From contig JAWKTI010000002.1 in the NCBI GenBank assembly GCA_041399155.1, positions 1-64,000 on the forward strand: a stretch of 64,000 nucleotides of DNA, in the 5' to 3' direction. The translations under genes were made by a program, and so were the position numbers. This DNA is from Zavarzinella sp. Lineage in GTDB: Bacteria; Planctomycetota; Planctomycetia; Gemmatales; Gemmataceae. Every line of letters starts with the position of its first letter. Position 1 is the first letter of the stretch. The notes beneath the pieces are model-generated. The model was given only the letters and a program-made list of their open reading frames with translations. It had not been told where the DNA came from and did no database searches. This document shows, one piece after another, positions 24,143 through 32,932 of the stretch.

Positions 24143-25769
24143 GAGTGCAACCGGTCATCCGGGCAAGGGTAATAAGTGGGACAGATTGAGCTGTTTGCGG
24201 AACCTGTCTGTTCTTTGGTATTCCTGGTTAGCCAGGTAAATATGAAAATCTCTGGTTCGACCTGCCAGATCAATTGCTCGGGCGTGTAGCATTGCCTGGG
24301 CCCCTTTCGTTTTCCATCTCATTCCCGTGCGGCACATTCGATCCATCACCAGGTGCCGACAAGCCCCTTCAATCACCCCAGTTGCAATCGGCAGCCCTTG
24401 CTGCAAATAGCTGTCATATCTCATCCGGTGGTAGTTCTTTTCAAAGTAGTTGCAAACCTGATTAATCTTCTTTAACTTTTCTGCTTTCAATTCGCTTTTT
24501 GTCGCTTTCTGACGGATTCCCGAAACCACACTTTTCACATCTCCCTTCAGGATTCTCAATAGGCGGTCTCGAGCAAACGCTTCCTGATGTTCACGGTGAG
24601 ACTCAAACACTTTTGCCGCATCCACACATAACTGGCAACATGAATGATATCCAGGATATCAATTGTTTCGTATGAATCGAAATTGACATCAGATGCTTCC
24701 CACAAACTGGTCTGACCATCCATCAGCCGTACCAAAGGCTGACCTGATTGGTGGCGACGTTCGACCTGTTCTGCTGCCCACACCATCGCGTGGTGCGTGC
24801 CTCTGATCAGCACCCTCCGCATCACATTGCGACAAAAATCCCGCAACCACTTTGCCCACCGGTTCGGGGCGTTTCTCCTCACGATTCGAGTTTTCTCGAA
24901 ATAACGCTGCGACAATCTCTTCAGCCGTTCGAAAATATTCATTCACGGAATATACGGTCGCCAGCGTCGCCATACGCCGATTACCAGGAAAATACCGTTG
25001 ATCAAACGCTGGAATCGCCTTCGTCTTGCGAACCATGGGGACTCCTTTGGCATCGGCACTCACCACCAGAATCTTTCCCTCTGCTGTTGGTGCAGGAATT
25101 GGGATCTCATTCAGAAACTGTTCTGCAGATTCACTCAGATTGTGGATATTTCGTTCCAGAGTATCGACCGGACTCTTTTGCAGATACAACAAAGAAATCA
25201 CATCTGATGATTCCTGATACGACATCTTTGTGCTGAGATAATGCATGACCTCGCGAAACCACGGAGAATATGTGTTTGCTGGCATCTGAATCATGACATC
25301 CACAGGATACAAATCATCTTGCGGCCAAGATCGACGCCATAAACATACTGCTCAAACCGATGCTCACCAAAGATCGTTCGGATGGACCGTTGTCGGGGTT
25401 CTTCGCTGCGATGAAGCACTTCACCTGTTTCTGTCTGGATCTTTTCTCCCACGTCGCCATCGCCAAGCATTTCCAGGTACAACGAGATTGCTGAAGCACC
25501 AATTTGAGCAACCGATTGTTGAACATGTTGCTCGAAATCACGAATCGGCATGCATTCCTGTACAGCACGATTGACTTCTGATGCGAGTCGATCAAATAGG
25601 CCAAACAGGAAGTTGGGGTTGATTGAAGAAGATGTGTCTGGGATAATCATTATTGGGTCTCCTGCGATGTTTGGTTGTCAGAACCCCTGATATCGCAGAA
25701 AGACCCATCTTTTTACACCCCAATTTGCTAAATCAGTTACCCAACCCTCCCGAATGACCGGTTGCACTC
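24143..25769. mobile_element. ISKra4-like insertion sequence in an attC-like site
   Basis: A 1627-base element bounded by terminal inverted repeats that begin GAGTGCAACCGGTCAT on each side (one mismatch in the next five bases) and flanked by a 9-base direct repeat GTCCACTTT (24134-24142 and 25770-25778). It carries one minus-strand transposase broken into four frames. The length, ends and duplication are typical of the ISKra4 family. Its position inside a recombination site is unusual. Confidence 0.9.
24155..25650 (-). pseudogene. ISKra4-family transposase, three frameshifts
   Basis: About 498 codons from ATG at 25650 (MIIPDTSSSINPN) to a stop at 24155, in four successive frames. The pieces join without loss: GRK-DDLYPVD near 25319, VGK-WLRDF near 24851, and YVW-DAAKVFESH near 24622. 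Motifs of the family are present: VSADAKGVPM and RLMDGQTSLW (candidate DDE Asp residues) and GVIEGACRHLVMDRM with the conserved Glu. Each break is a one-base change in a run of A or G, so the breaks may be sequencing errors. If real, the element is dead. Confidence 0.88.
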
Positions 25770-25810
25770 GTCCACTTTCGCGACGCTGCTCAATCACAGT
25801 ACCAATAAAC
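25770..25810 (+). repeat. attC-like site E, right half
   Basis: GTCCACTTTCGCGACG, then CTGCTCAATCAC (25786-25797), the counterpart of the CTGCTCAATCGC arm, and a degenerate R' end (AATAAAC). The downstream gene starts at 25822, 11 bases on. Confidence 0.72.
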
Positions 25811-25821
25811 CGCAACGCAAC

Positions 25822-26337
25822 ATGTCACTTACACTATTAAAAAACATTATTCCGCCACCAGCAACTCCATCTGAGGTCGGTACGCTCTCTCAATGGCGAG
25901 ACTTTGAAAATTCACTCGGTATTCAACTACCGGCGGACTATCGCGATTTCATTTTCACTTATGGCAGCGGGCTCTTCGCCGGCTTCTACCTAGTTTACAA
26001 TCCGTTCTCAACATCGCAGTACATCTCGCTATTGCCTTCGATCACTCGTGTGTGCAGTATCAATCGGGAATCCAAGAAAGAGTTTCCCGATCGGTTTCCT
26101 TACTCGTATTATCCGGAAACGAACGGCTTGCTTCCGTGGGGCAATGATGAAAACGGCAATGACTACTTCTGGCTGACAAAAGGTAAACCAGATGAGTGGC
26201 AAGTTGTACAGGATGAGAATCGTGGAAAAGGTATCCAGACTCACCCGTTTACTTTTACTCAGTTCCTCGTCAGTATACTCAAAAAGGAAACGCCACCTCT
26301 AGCTAGTGGCTACAATAGAAGAAGATTACGTGTTTGA
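25822..26337 (+). CDS. Cassette gene: SMI1/KNR4-family (immunity-type) protein
   Basis: A 171-residue protein with the SMI1/KNR4 start signature 'LSQWRDFENSLGIQLPADYRDFIFTYGSG' (~residues 22-50) and the later 'PWGNDENGNDYFWLTKG' loop. These proteins occur as immunity factors to secreted or contact-dependent toxins and as stand-alone genes. The ATG at 25822 starts just after attC-like site E, so this is the next cassette in the plus-strand cluster. No cognate toxin gene lies beside it. Orphan immunity genes are common cassette cargo. Confidence 0.85.
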   Translation: MSLTLLKNIIPPPATPSEVGTLSQWRDFENSLGIQLPADYRDFIFTYGSGLFAGFYLVYNPFSTSQYISLLPSITRVCSINRESKKEFPDRFPYSYYPETNGLLPWGNDENGNDYFWLTKGKPDEWQVVQDENRGKGIQTHPFTFTQFLVSILKKETPPLASGYNRRRLRV

Positions 26338-26522
26338 ATCTTGGACTGGATCATGAAGACCGATTCAACATTTTTCTTCCAACGTCCAGTTTCATTCCTA
26401 AATTCCGTCGACAAAGCTACCTGGATTAAACATTGAAGTCAGATCGAGGAAGTGCCCAAAATTCAGCCAAGCTAATAACAGAATGCTGTTACCGACGCCG
26501 GGCAATAAAAAATGAGAGGAAC
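26338..26522. other. Intergenic, no gene or attC-like site seen
   Basis: 185 bases at the end of the second cassette cluster, between convergent genes. No attC-like arms are present after the SMI1 gene. Confidence 0.4.
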
Positions 26523-27215
26523 CTAATTTATTTCGTCGGAATCGGGGTGCAAGCGCTGCAAATGCTCAATTGCTTCTTTCAATTCCACCAGGGTGGGGTT
26601 TACGGACAACGCACTCTGGAATGCCGCCAGTGCCTGACGTGGTTTGTTCATTCGCAAATAACATTGGCCGGAACCCGCGATAGCACCAAAGTGAAATTGA
26701 TTCAAATCGAGCACGCGGTGGCAATCATCGAGCGATCTCTTGTATTCCCCACGTTGAAAATAAACGATTGCCCGCTGATTGATTGCCTCGGCAAAATCCG
26801 GCTCTTCATCAATCAGTTCGTTCAATCCTGCCAGAATCTGCTGTGATTCTGTCAGACGCAGCAACCGCTTCAATTCCGAGGTGGCAGCCACAGAACCCGC
26901 GCGGAACCAGAGTTCCCATAGTGCGTCCGAGGCCATTTTTGCGGTATCTTCATCTTTATCGTGCAGGAGTGCCGCCAGATAAGGATTTGAACCCATGGTG
27001 CCGACCAGGCTGAGTGCCAGTACTGCCGCCCGACGCATTTCGGCATTCTGGTGCTGCAAGGCACGTTGCAAAGTGCCTTCGGAATAGCGAGTCTGCACTT
27101 CACTGCGGTAAGTGCGCAGAGCCTGCCGCATCTCGTATGCCCACAGATCAATGTCATCGGCGGGCATTCGTTCGGGAAGTTGCTGGTACAGGTCAATCAA
27201 TAATGGCTTTGGCAC
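26523..27215 (-). CDS. HEAT- and TPR-repeat protein
   Basis: A 230-residue soluble protein. The N-terminal half holds HEAT-like helices (NAEMRRAAVLALSLVGTMGSNPYLAALLHDKDEDTAKMASDALWEL). The C-terminal half holds TPR units (AEAINQRAIVYFQRGEYKRSLDDCHRVLDL and GAIAGSGQCYLRMNKPRQALAAFQSALSV). The start is GTG at 27215. It lies 53 bases after the tricorn-like protease gene on the same strand and may be co-transcribed. It is probably a protein-binding scaffold. Confidence 0.88.
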   Translation of the reverse strand: MPKPLLIDLYQQLPERMPADDIDLWAYEMRQALRTYRSEVQTRYSEGTLQRALQHQNAEMRRAAVLALSLVGTMGSNPYLAALLHDKDEDTAKMASDALWELWFRAGSVAATSELKRLLRLTESQQILAGLNELIDEEPDFAEAINQRAIVYFQRGEYKRSLDDCHRVLDLNQFHFGAIAGSGQCYLRMNKPRQALAAFQSALSVNPTLVELKEAIEHLQRLHPDSDEIN

Positions 27216-27268
27216 CGTGGCATCTCGTCTAATAATGAATGAAAAATTAATGAATACACCAGCAATGA

Positions 27269-30200
27269 TTATCGATTCCCTGACTTTGCTTTTGGCATCG
27301 GAACAGCCATTGGCATTGGTGGGGTGGTTACCACCGGATTCGCATTCTTTTTGAACTTTGTCACTTCGCTGGAAAGCACTTCGACCGATTTCAGCAATTG
27401 AGCATCATTCCCTTGCTGCGATTGTTCGGGAAGGTTTTCCACAACGAAATCTGGCTGCACGCCCACTTTTTCCATGTTGGTTCCTGTCACGGTAAATACT
27501 CCTGTCCGTGGTAGACGTAAACGCGAGCCATCAATCAGTGTGGTGCTGGTGGTTCCAATCACATACCCACCTGTAGGTACACCAACCAGTTTTCCATAAC
27601 CCAATGTGCGGTAAGCACTTGGGAAGATTTCGGCATCGCTGTACGATCGCTGATTGATCAGCACGGTGGTGGGTTTTGTCCATTTGCGATCGTCACTGCG
27701 GAGCACCAGACCATCCCCACCTTCACGGCGACGGAAAATAGTATGTTCCCTGGCACCCAGATAGTTCAGCACCTTGTCGTGCGTGAAACCACCACCGTTG
27801 AACCGCACATCGATAATAATACCGTCCTTGTCAAAGTGGTCGGAGTAGAGTGAGCGGACAAACTTTTCCAGGCCATTATCATCCATGCTGGGGATGTGAA
27901 TATAGCCAAGTTTCCCGTTACTTGCTTTCAGTACCGCTTCCTGATTCTGTTTCACCCAGCGATCATACACCAGCGGGGAAATAGTGCTGTTGGAAACCCC
28001 ACGTACCAGCACAACGGTGCTGGTTTTCAGATCGGCGGGATCATCCGCGACCAGCAGTTCCACCATCGAATTGATTTTGCCATTCAGCAGGCTACTGACA
28101 TTGACAGAATCTTTGATGGCCACTTTGTTGATGGCAATCACAAAACTGCCTGGTTTCAATTTGCTGCCACGCACATCAGCGGGGCCGCGTTCCAGAATCG
28201 CCTTCACTTTCAGCCCCACCCCACGGTAGGTGGGGTCGAATTCAATGCCCAGGTCCGCAGTGGTTTCTGCAGGCGATGTCGAACTGCCGGAAATCCCCAG
28301 GTGGGAGGCGTTCAACTCACCCAGCATCAGGCTGATCAGTGCATACAGGTCTTCTTTCGAAGTTACGTGGGGCACCATTGTACGGTAGGTGGTGCGAACC
28401 TTGTTCCAATCCGCACCGTGGTGGGTGGCATCGTAGAAGCCTTCGCCCAGTTTTCGCCAGCTCTGCTCAAAAATCTGCATGTATTCCACATCGCGATCAA
28501 TATTCATTTCAGCGGCAAAACTGATGGTCTTGGGATCGGCAGGTGGGGCGGTGCTGTTCAGCGTTGGTGTGGCCACCCGCAGGGCACCCGATTTATCCAG
28601 GAATGCCAGGCTGCCCGTCTTCGTCCAGCGCATGTAACGTGGGGCCAGGTTCCCTTGAGTCAACCGGACATTAATATTGCCCGTCACAGAAACCAGCCAC
28701 AAGTCATCGCCACCGGTACTGCCTCGGTAGGCCACCAGTCGGCCATTTTTGGAAATCACCGCATTGCGTGCCTGGTTACTGCCCAGTCGTTTGGTTCGCT
28801 GGTGAATATCGTCCAGGTCGAACTCTTTGGGGACCGAAAAACTGGGTGGGGCCAGACCAGTAGATAACGGCTTCGTCAGCGGAATCGCATACACACCCAT
28901 ATTGCCTGATCGGAGGCTGAGAAAAGCAATATGATCCCCACCCCACGTGACATCCATATTGGAAGTCGCATAGCGGGTAATGTTCAGTGGGGGTTTGCTG
29001 CCATCGGCGGGTATCAGATACAGTTCGCTGGCAAAAAATGGATCGGATGCTGAATACACCAGCCATTTGCTGTCCGGCGACCAGTCGTAGTCACCCACCT
29101 GTGGGGTGGAGACAATCTGTTTTTTGTTGCTGCCATCGGCTTTCATCGTCCAGAGCATCCCTTTACTGATGTAGGCGATGGTATTTCCATCCGGCGAAAA
29201 TGCTGCGTTGGTTTCTGCTTCTGGAGAATTGGTGAGCAATTTTAACTTGTATTTGCTTGCGGAATAGAGATCGGTGGCTTTGGGTTCATCAATAGTAACC
29301 AGCAACAGATCTTCCTGACCATTGCGGTCGGAAGCGAACATCAGGCTTTTACTGTCTGGTGCCCAGTTGATACCATGTTCAATCCCCCGCGTGGTGGTCA
29401 GTCGTTTGGTGGTGCCACCAGCCATTGGGGTCAGAAAGATTTCGCCGTGCACCACCAGTGCGGCTGTTTTATCGTCCGCACTCAGGGCAAATTCGCTGGC
29501 GTTGTCGGTAAAGCGTTTCTTTTCAACCGGATTGGATTTATCATCCGCAAATACTTCAATGGTAACTACTTGCTGCTTGCCGTTCTTGGTATCCAGCAGG
29601 CAGATGTTGGGCCCACATTCATAAACAATTTTCGACCCGCCGTGGGCAATTTTTGCTTTGCGCACCGCGTAATCTTTATGTTGCGTGACACTTTTTGGTG
29701 GGGCCAGTTTCGAGGAATTGACTGCTGAAAAGTCTTCTGGCAGTTCCTGCGAAACGATATTGGACAAACCATTGACTTCGGAGACGTAGTACAGCGTTTT
29801 CCGATTCGGGTGCCACATCGGGCTGCTGTCCTGGCCTTCGAACGGAGTGACCAGTTTTGCCTGGTCGCCATTTTTGGTAACCAGCCACAGATCATCATCG
29901 GAAGACCCACGATAGCCCTGTCGATACCATGTGCCACTGCCACGAGTAATCACCACATTACCTGTGGTGGGGTGCACCGCAATTTCCTTCGCTTCCAGGT
30001 AGGGAAGTTTGCGGACAAAACCACCAGTTACGGGGATTTCATACAACGCAGGTGTGGAAGGGTAAGTGACTTCTCTTGTGGAGAGAAAATAGATCGATTT
30101 GCCATCATTCGACCAGCCACTGACAATGTCGGTAGCGGAATCAAATGTTAAGCGTGTGGGTCGTCCCCCCATCGCCGAAACGACAAACACATCGTACTGG

Positions 30201-30454
30201 CCGTAACGGTTGGAAGAAAAGGCCAGCATTTTCCCATCGGGACTGAACGATGGGTAATATTCGTGGGCACTATGCTGGGTAATCGCCCGTGCCACGCCAC
30301 CACTGGCAGGAACGGTCCAGATATCCCCCTGATAGCTGAACGCAATGGTATCTCCATTGGGAGAAATATCGGGCGTTCTGCCAAACTGAATCGGTGCCGC
30401 CTGAAGTGGGGTGATGCCGATTGCAACAAATAAACAAATAATAACGGTTTTCAC
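27269..30454 (-). CDS. Tricorn-like S41 protease with beta-propellers
   Basis: A 1061-residue exported protein. It has a signal peptide (MKTVIICLFVAIGITPLQA), TolB/tricorn-type propeller blades (repeats of 'SPNGDTIAFSYQGDIW', 'SPDGKMLAFSSNRYG', 'SADDKTAALVVHGEIF') to about residue 650, then a tricorn C1 helical domain, a PDZ-like domain (LKPGSFVIAINKVAIKDS, ~760-800) and the S41 peptidase domain. The nucleophile lies in NQRSYSDAEIFPSAYR (~residue 938). The ending has a Met/Pro-rich tail. The start is GTG at 30454. Such enzymes degrade peptides; here the signal suggests periplasmic action. Confidence 0.93.
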   Translation of the reverse strand: MKTVIICLFVAIGITPLQAAPIQFGRTPDISPNGDTIAFSYQGDIWTVPASGGVARAITQHSAHEYYPSFSPDGKMLAFSSNRYGQYDVFVVSAMGGRPTRLTFDSATDIVSGWSNDGKSIYFLSTREVTYPSTPALYEIPVTGGFVRKLPYLEAKEIAVHPTTGNVVITRGSGTWYRQGYRGSSDDDLWLVTKNGDQAKLVTPFEGQDSSPMWHPNRKTLYYVSEVNGLSNIVSQELPEDFSAVNSSKLAPPKSVTQHKDYAVRKAKIAHGGSKIVYECGPNICLLDTKNGKQQVVTIEVFADDKSNPVEKKRFTDNASEFALSADDKTAALVVHGEIFLTPMAGGTTKRLTTTRGIEHGINWAPDSKSLMFASDRNGQEDLLLVTIDEPKATDLYSASKYKLKLLTNSPEAETNAAFSPDGNTIAYISKGMLWTMKADGSNKKQIVSTPQVGDYDWSPDSKWLVYSASDPFFASELYLIPADGSKPPLNITRYATSNMDVTWGGDHIAFLSLRSGNMGVYAIPLTKPLSTGLAPPSFSVPKEFDLDDIHQRTKRLGSNQARNAVISKNGRLVAYRGSTGGDDLWLVSVTGNINVRLTQGNLAPRYMRWTKTGSLAFLDKSGALRVATPTLNSTAPPADPKTISFAAEMNIDRDVEYMQIFEQSWRKLGEGFYDATHHGADWNKVRTTYRTMVPHVTSKEDLYALISLMLGELNASHLGISGSSTSPAETTADLGIEFDPTYRGVGLKVKAILERGPADVRGSKLKPGSFVIAINKVAIKDSVNVSSLLNGKINSMVELLVADDPADLKTSTVVLVRGVSNSTISPLVYDRWVKQNQEAVLKASNGKLGYIHIPSMDDNGLEKFVRSLYSDHFDKDGIIIDVRFNGGGFTHDKVLNYLGAREHTIFRRREGGDGLVLRSDDRKWTKPTTVLINQRSYSDAEIFPSAYRTLGYGKLVGVPTGGYVIGTTSTTLIDGSRLRLPRTGVFTVTGTNMEKVGVQPDFVVENLPEQSQQGNDAQLLKSVEVLSSEVTKFKKNANPVVTTPPMPMAVPMPKAKSGNR

Positions 30455-30983
30455 GAATATACCTGTTAAGTAGACCAGCGAAACGAAACAGCTTATGTGG
30501 GCGTATTTCGTCTTTCTTCACATTAAACTCTTCAGACAATTTTAGCAAGCAGTCGTTACTTCTTTCCCAAATTACCCATCCTCAAGTGGTTCCGTTGTAC
30601 CCAATAATCCGAAAATGAGTGATTATGTGAAGAAAATGAGTGAAGAATTCATGAGATAAAGCCGAACATGGCGGTTATTTTAACATTCAAACAATTTTCA
30701 GTGTTCCACGTGGAACACTGACACATGTACGAATGTCAGCGCAATTTGATAAATGGTGGGTGTAGTCCATGTGGAATTGGAATTAGTGGCTGCAGGCAGT
30801 ACAGCCAGGTCTTGAACGTTCCCATGGGGGTGTCTGTAGCTGTAGGTGATTGCTTCATAACTGCACACCAGCTAGTGGCACTGCAGAATCATCACCCTCC
30901 AAATATTATTGATGGAGTTGTACACTAACAGCAATTTCCTCTTCGCTTCATCCGTTCGTTGGAAGCTCACTGGAGGGTACTTG
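30455..30983. other. Divergent intergenic region carrying a parS-like site
   Basis: 529 bases between the tricorn-like gene and a plus-strand HEAT gene. It holds the parS-like palindrome at 30699-30720. No other gene is convincing. Confidence 0.5.
30699..30720. promoter_or_regulatory. parS-like ParB-binding palindrome, copy 1
   Basis: A perfect 22-base palindrome with core TGTTCCACGTGGAACA (30702-30717). This core equals known chromosomal parS variants and differs from the B. subtilis consensus at one symmetric pair. ParB loads at such sites to organise the replication-origin region. An identical 22-base copy is at 48016-48037. Confidence 0.88.
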
Positions 30984-32039
30984 GTGAATATGGTCTCTTT
31001 GTTTGTGTTATTCTCTTTTTGCAACAACTTGTGTGGACAGCTTTCTGAACCTGCCGCAAGCGAAATTCAGAAAATGCAACAGCAGTTACACAGTGATACT
31101 GCAGAGGAACGACTGAAAGCGGTCATTTTCTGGAACCAATATGCAGATTTAAAAACCGTTCGTCAGGTGCTGCCCATGTTAAGAAAGATGGTGCAACACG
31201 AAAATGACGCGAAAGTACGGCAATTTACAGTCGAATCTTTGGGAATGATCTCTTTCAAACAAAAACTACCATGTCCCACAGAATTGATTGAGGCAATCCA
31301 TGATCGGGAAGAATTTGTCCGATATCAGGCGCATGCTAGCTTGTTAATGTTTCCTGAATTGCCTGATGCAGGGTTCCCGATTATCGCCAAAGGGATTCAG
31401 TCAAAAGATTTGGGGATAATCTGCGATTGCCTTTACCTGTTGGGCCGTTATTACCCAAGAAATGCACAGTCAAAAACACTAGTTGCTGAAGCAAAGAAAT
31501 ATCCCCACCTGGAAGTCCGGCATTCTGCCAGATACGCAGAGTTTCGCATGACAGACGATTTGACAGTTTATCTGAAGTATCTCGTGCAAATGCGGGAGCA
31601 ACCGGAAACAGTGCTTACATCTGGCGTATCTGAAGAACAGAGAACGAAGGAACGACAGTCCCGAAATTTATTCAACATCGGAAGCGCGATATCTCTGATT
31701 AAATGGAGCAACGATTCTCCAGAGAAATTGGGGAAAGCTTTATTAAGGCTGATAGACGATGCCGATTCCAATATCAGGCTGGGTGCGGTGCGAAACATTG
31801 AATTAACGGCACAAAAACGCGAAGTTCCAAGAAATAACCCGCTTGATGAACTGCTGAAACCGATGGAATTAATCAGTCCGGAGAAAAAGAAGGGGCCAGA
31901 AAAATCTGCTGTTTTACGTTATTTAGAAGAGAAGAATATTATTGAGAAACTGGATATTATTGCCCGTACTGATCGGGAAGAAGAGATTCGGGAACTGGCA
32001 AAAAAAGCAATCCGCACTATTCAACAACTGCCAAATTAG
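30984..32039 (+). CDS. Exported HEAT-repeat-like protein
   Basis: A ~351-residue protein starting at GTG 30984 with GGAGGG six bases upstream; an in-frame ATG two codons later is also possible. The first ~20 residues are hydrophobic (MVSLFVLFSFCNNLCGQL), a signal peptide. The body is a series of helical HEAT-like units (AEERLKAVIFWNQYA, NDAKVRQFTVESLGMISF, EEFVRYQAHASLLMF, SNIRLGAVRNIEL), ending in a helical Glu/Lys-rich tail. Such proteins bind partners; no enzyme motif is present. Confidence 0.8.
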   Translation: MNMVSLFVLFSFCNNLCGQLSEPAASEIQKMQQQLHSDTAEERLKAVIFWNQYADLKTVRQVLPMLRKMVQHENDAKVRQFTVESLGMISFKQKLPCPTELIEAIHDREEFVRYQAHASLLMFPELPDAGFPIIAKGIQSKDLGIICDCLYLLGRYYPRNAQSKTLVAEAKKYPHLEVRHSARYAEFRMTDDLTVYLKYLVQMREQPETVLTSGVSEEQRTKERQSRNLFNIGSAISLIKWSNDSPEKLGKALLRLIDDADSNIRLGAVRNIELTAQKREVPRNNPLDELLKPMELISPEKKKGPEKSAVLRYLEEKNIIEKLDIIARTDREEEIRELAKKAIRTIQQLPN

Positions 32040-32139
32040 GGCATCATCATTTTATTTTTATTCTCACCGGGCCTATGGCTCTGAGATTCCCATGTAGGGT
32101 TCCCGGAAATATTTGGTAATTTCTAATATTGAAAGTGCT

Positions 32140-32898
32140 TTACTTTGTAATTGTTATTGGCACCATCAGTCCACGCCATCCACTAGTGGTTCTAGATGCC
32201 ACAACCAGGGCTGGCTCGTCTCCGGCGACTCGTGCGAGCACAGCACCATCCGGACCCCAGATGGTGCTGTTACCCACCGATGCAAGGGTGCTACGGGATG
32301 CAGCCTGATTAGCCATCACCACCAGCATGCCATGCTCCACGGCTATCCGTGGGAATCGTGGGGTATCTGTGGCGTACCATTCGTTATTCAGGAAGACGCT
32401 GGCAGCGTACACAGAAACCCCCGCTGTTGCGTATGCCGCTGGGTGGGAACTTTTCGATGAATCTGCACAGATTGAAAGGCCTATAGTTTCGCCGTGGGTT
32501 TCAATATACTTGTGTGTCGTCCCAGCCGTAAAATAGTCTGATTCGTTCCCACCTAAATGCATTTTGGCATAGATATCGACCGTTCCATGGTCACTGAATA
32601 CGAAGGCGCCCAGATATGGCTTCGATTGCTGGTTCTGAATTGCCGATCCAACCACGATCTGCATTTGGTGGTGCTTCGCCAGGTTTGAAATGGCGGCCAC
32701 ACTGTCATCGGAGGGGCTAAACGCACAGTTTTCTGACATTTAAGGCTCGTAACCCATGAGAGAAAGTTCAGAAAACACTAGAAAATGGACATGGTGACGT
32801 GCTGCCACCTCAATTGCAGTGATGTGTTCTTGCAAATTGCCGTCGAGATCGCCACGATTAGCGGGAATCTGGGCGGCAGCGATTTTCAACGGGCTCAT
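32140..32898 (-). pseudogene. Nitrilase-superfamily carbon-nitrogen hydrolase with in-frame stop
   Basis: The N-terminal part (MSPLKIAAAQIPANRGDLDGN) starts at ATG 32898 and reaches VFSELSLMGYEP, with the catalytic Glu. A TAA at 32740-32742 follows, and then the same frame continues as MSENCAFSPSDDS with the Lys (YAKMHLGG) and Cys (GLSICADSS) of the Glu-Lys-Cys triad. A 253-codon enzyme is therefore broken by one stop. The second part starts with its own ATG directly after the stop, so reinitiation could give a two-chain enzyme, but a simple nonsense mutation or sequencing error is more likely. Substrate unknown. Confidence 0.85.
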
Positions 32899-32932
32899 GC
32901 TCAACTCTTCGTTTTGTTCTACGACGGAAAGT

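Noticed and set aside
24155..25650. Four separate small genes in the insertion sequence
   Set aside because: Each piece continues the last when one base in a homopolymer is corrected, and together they give one ISKra4-type transposase.
27896..28867. 323-residue plus-strand open frame
   Set aside because: It lies entirely antisense within the tricorn-like protease gene, whose domains and catalytic site are clear. Its product shows no family features. It is a shadow frame from codon bias.
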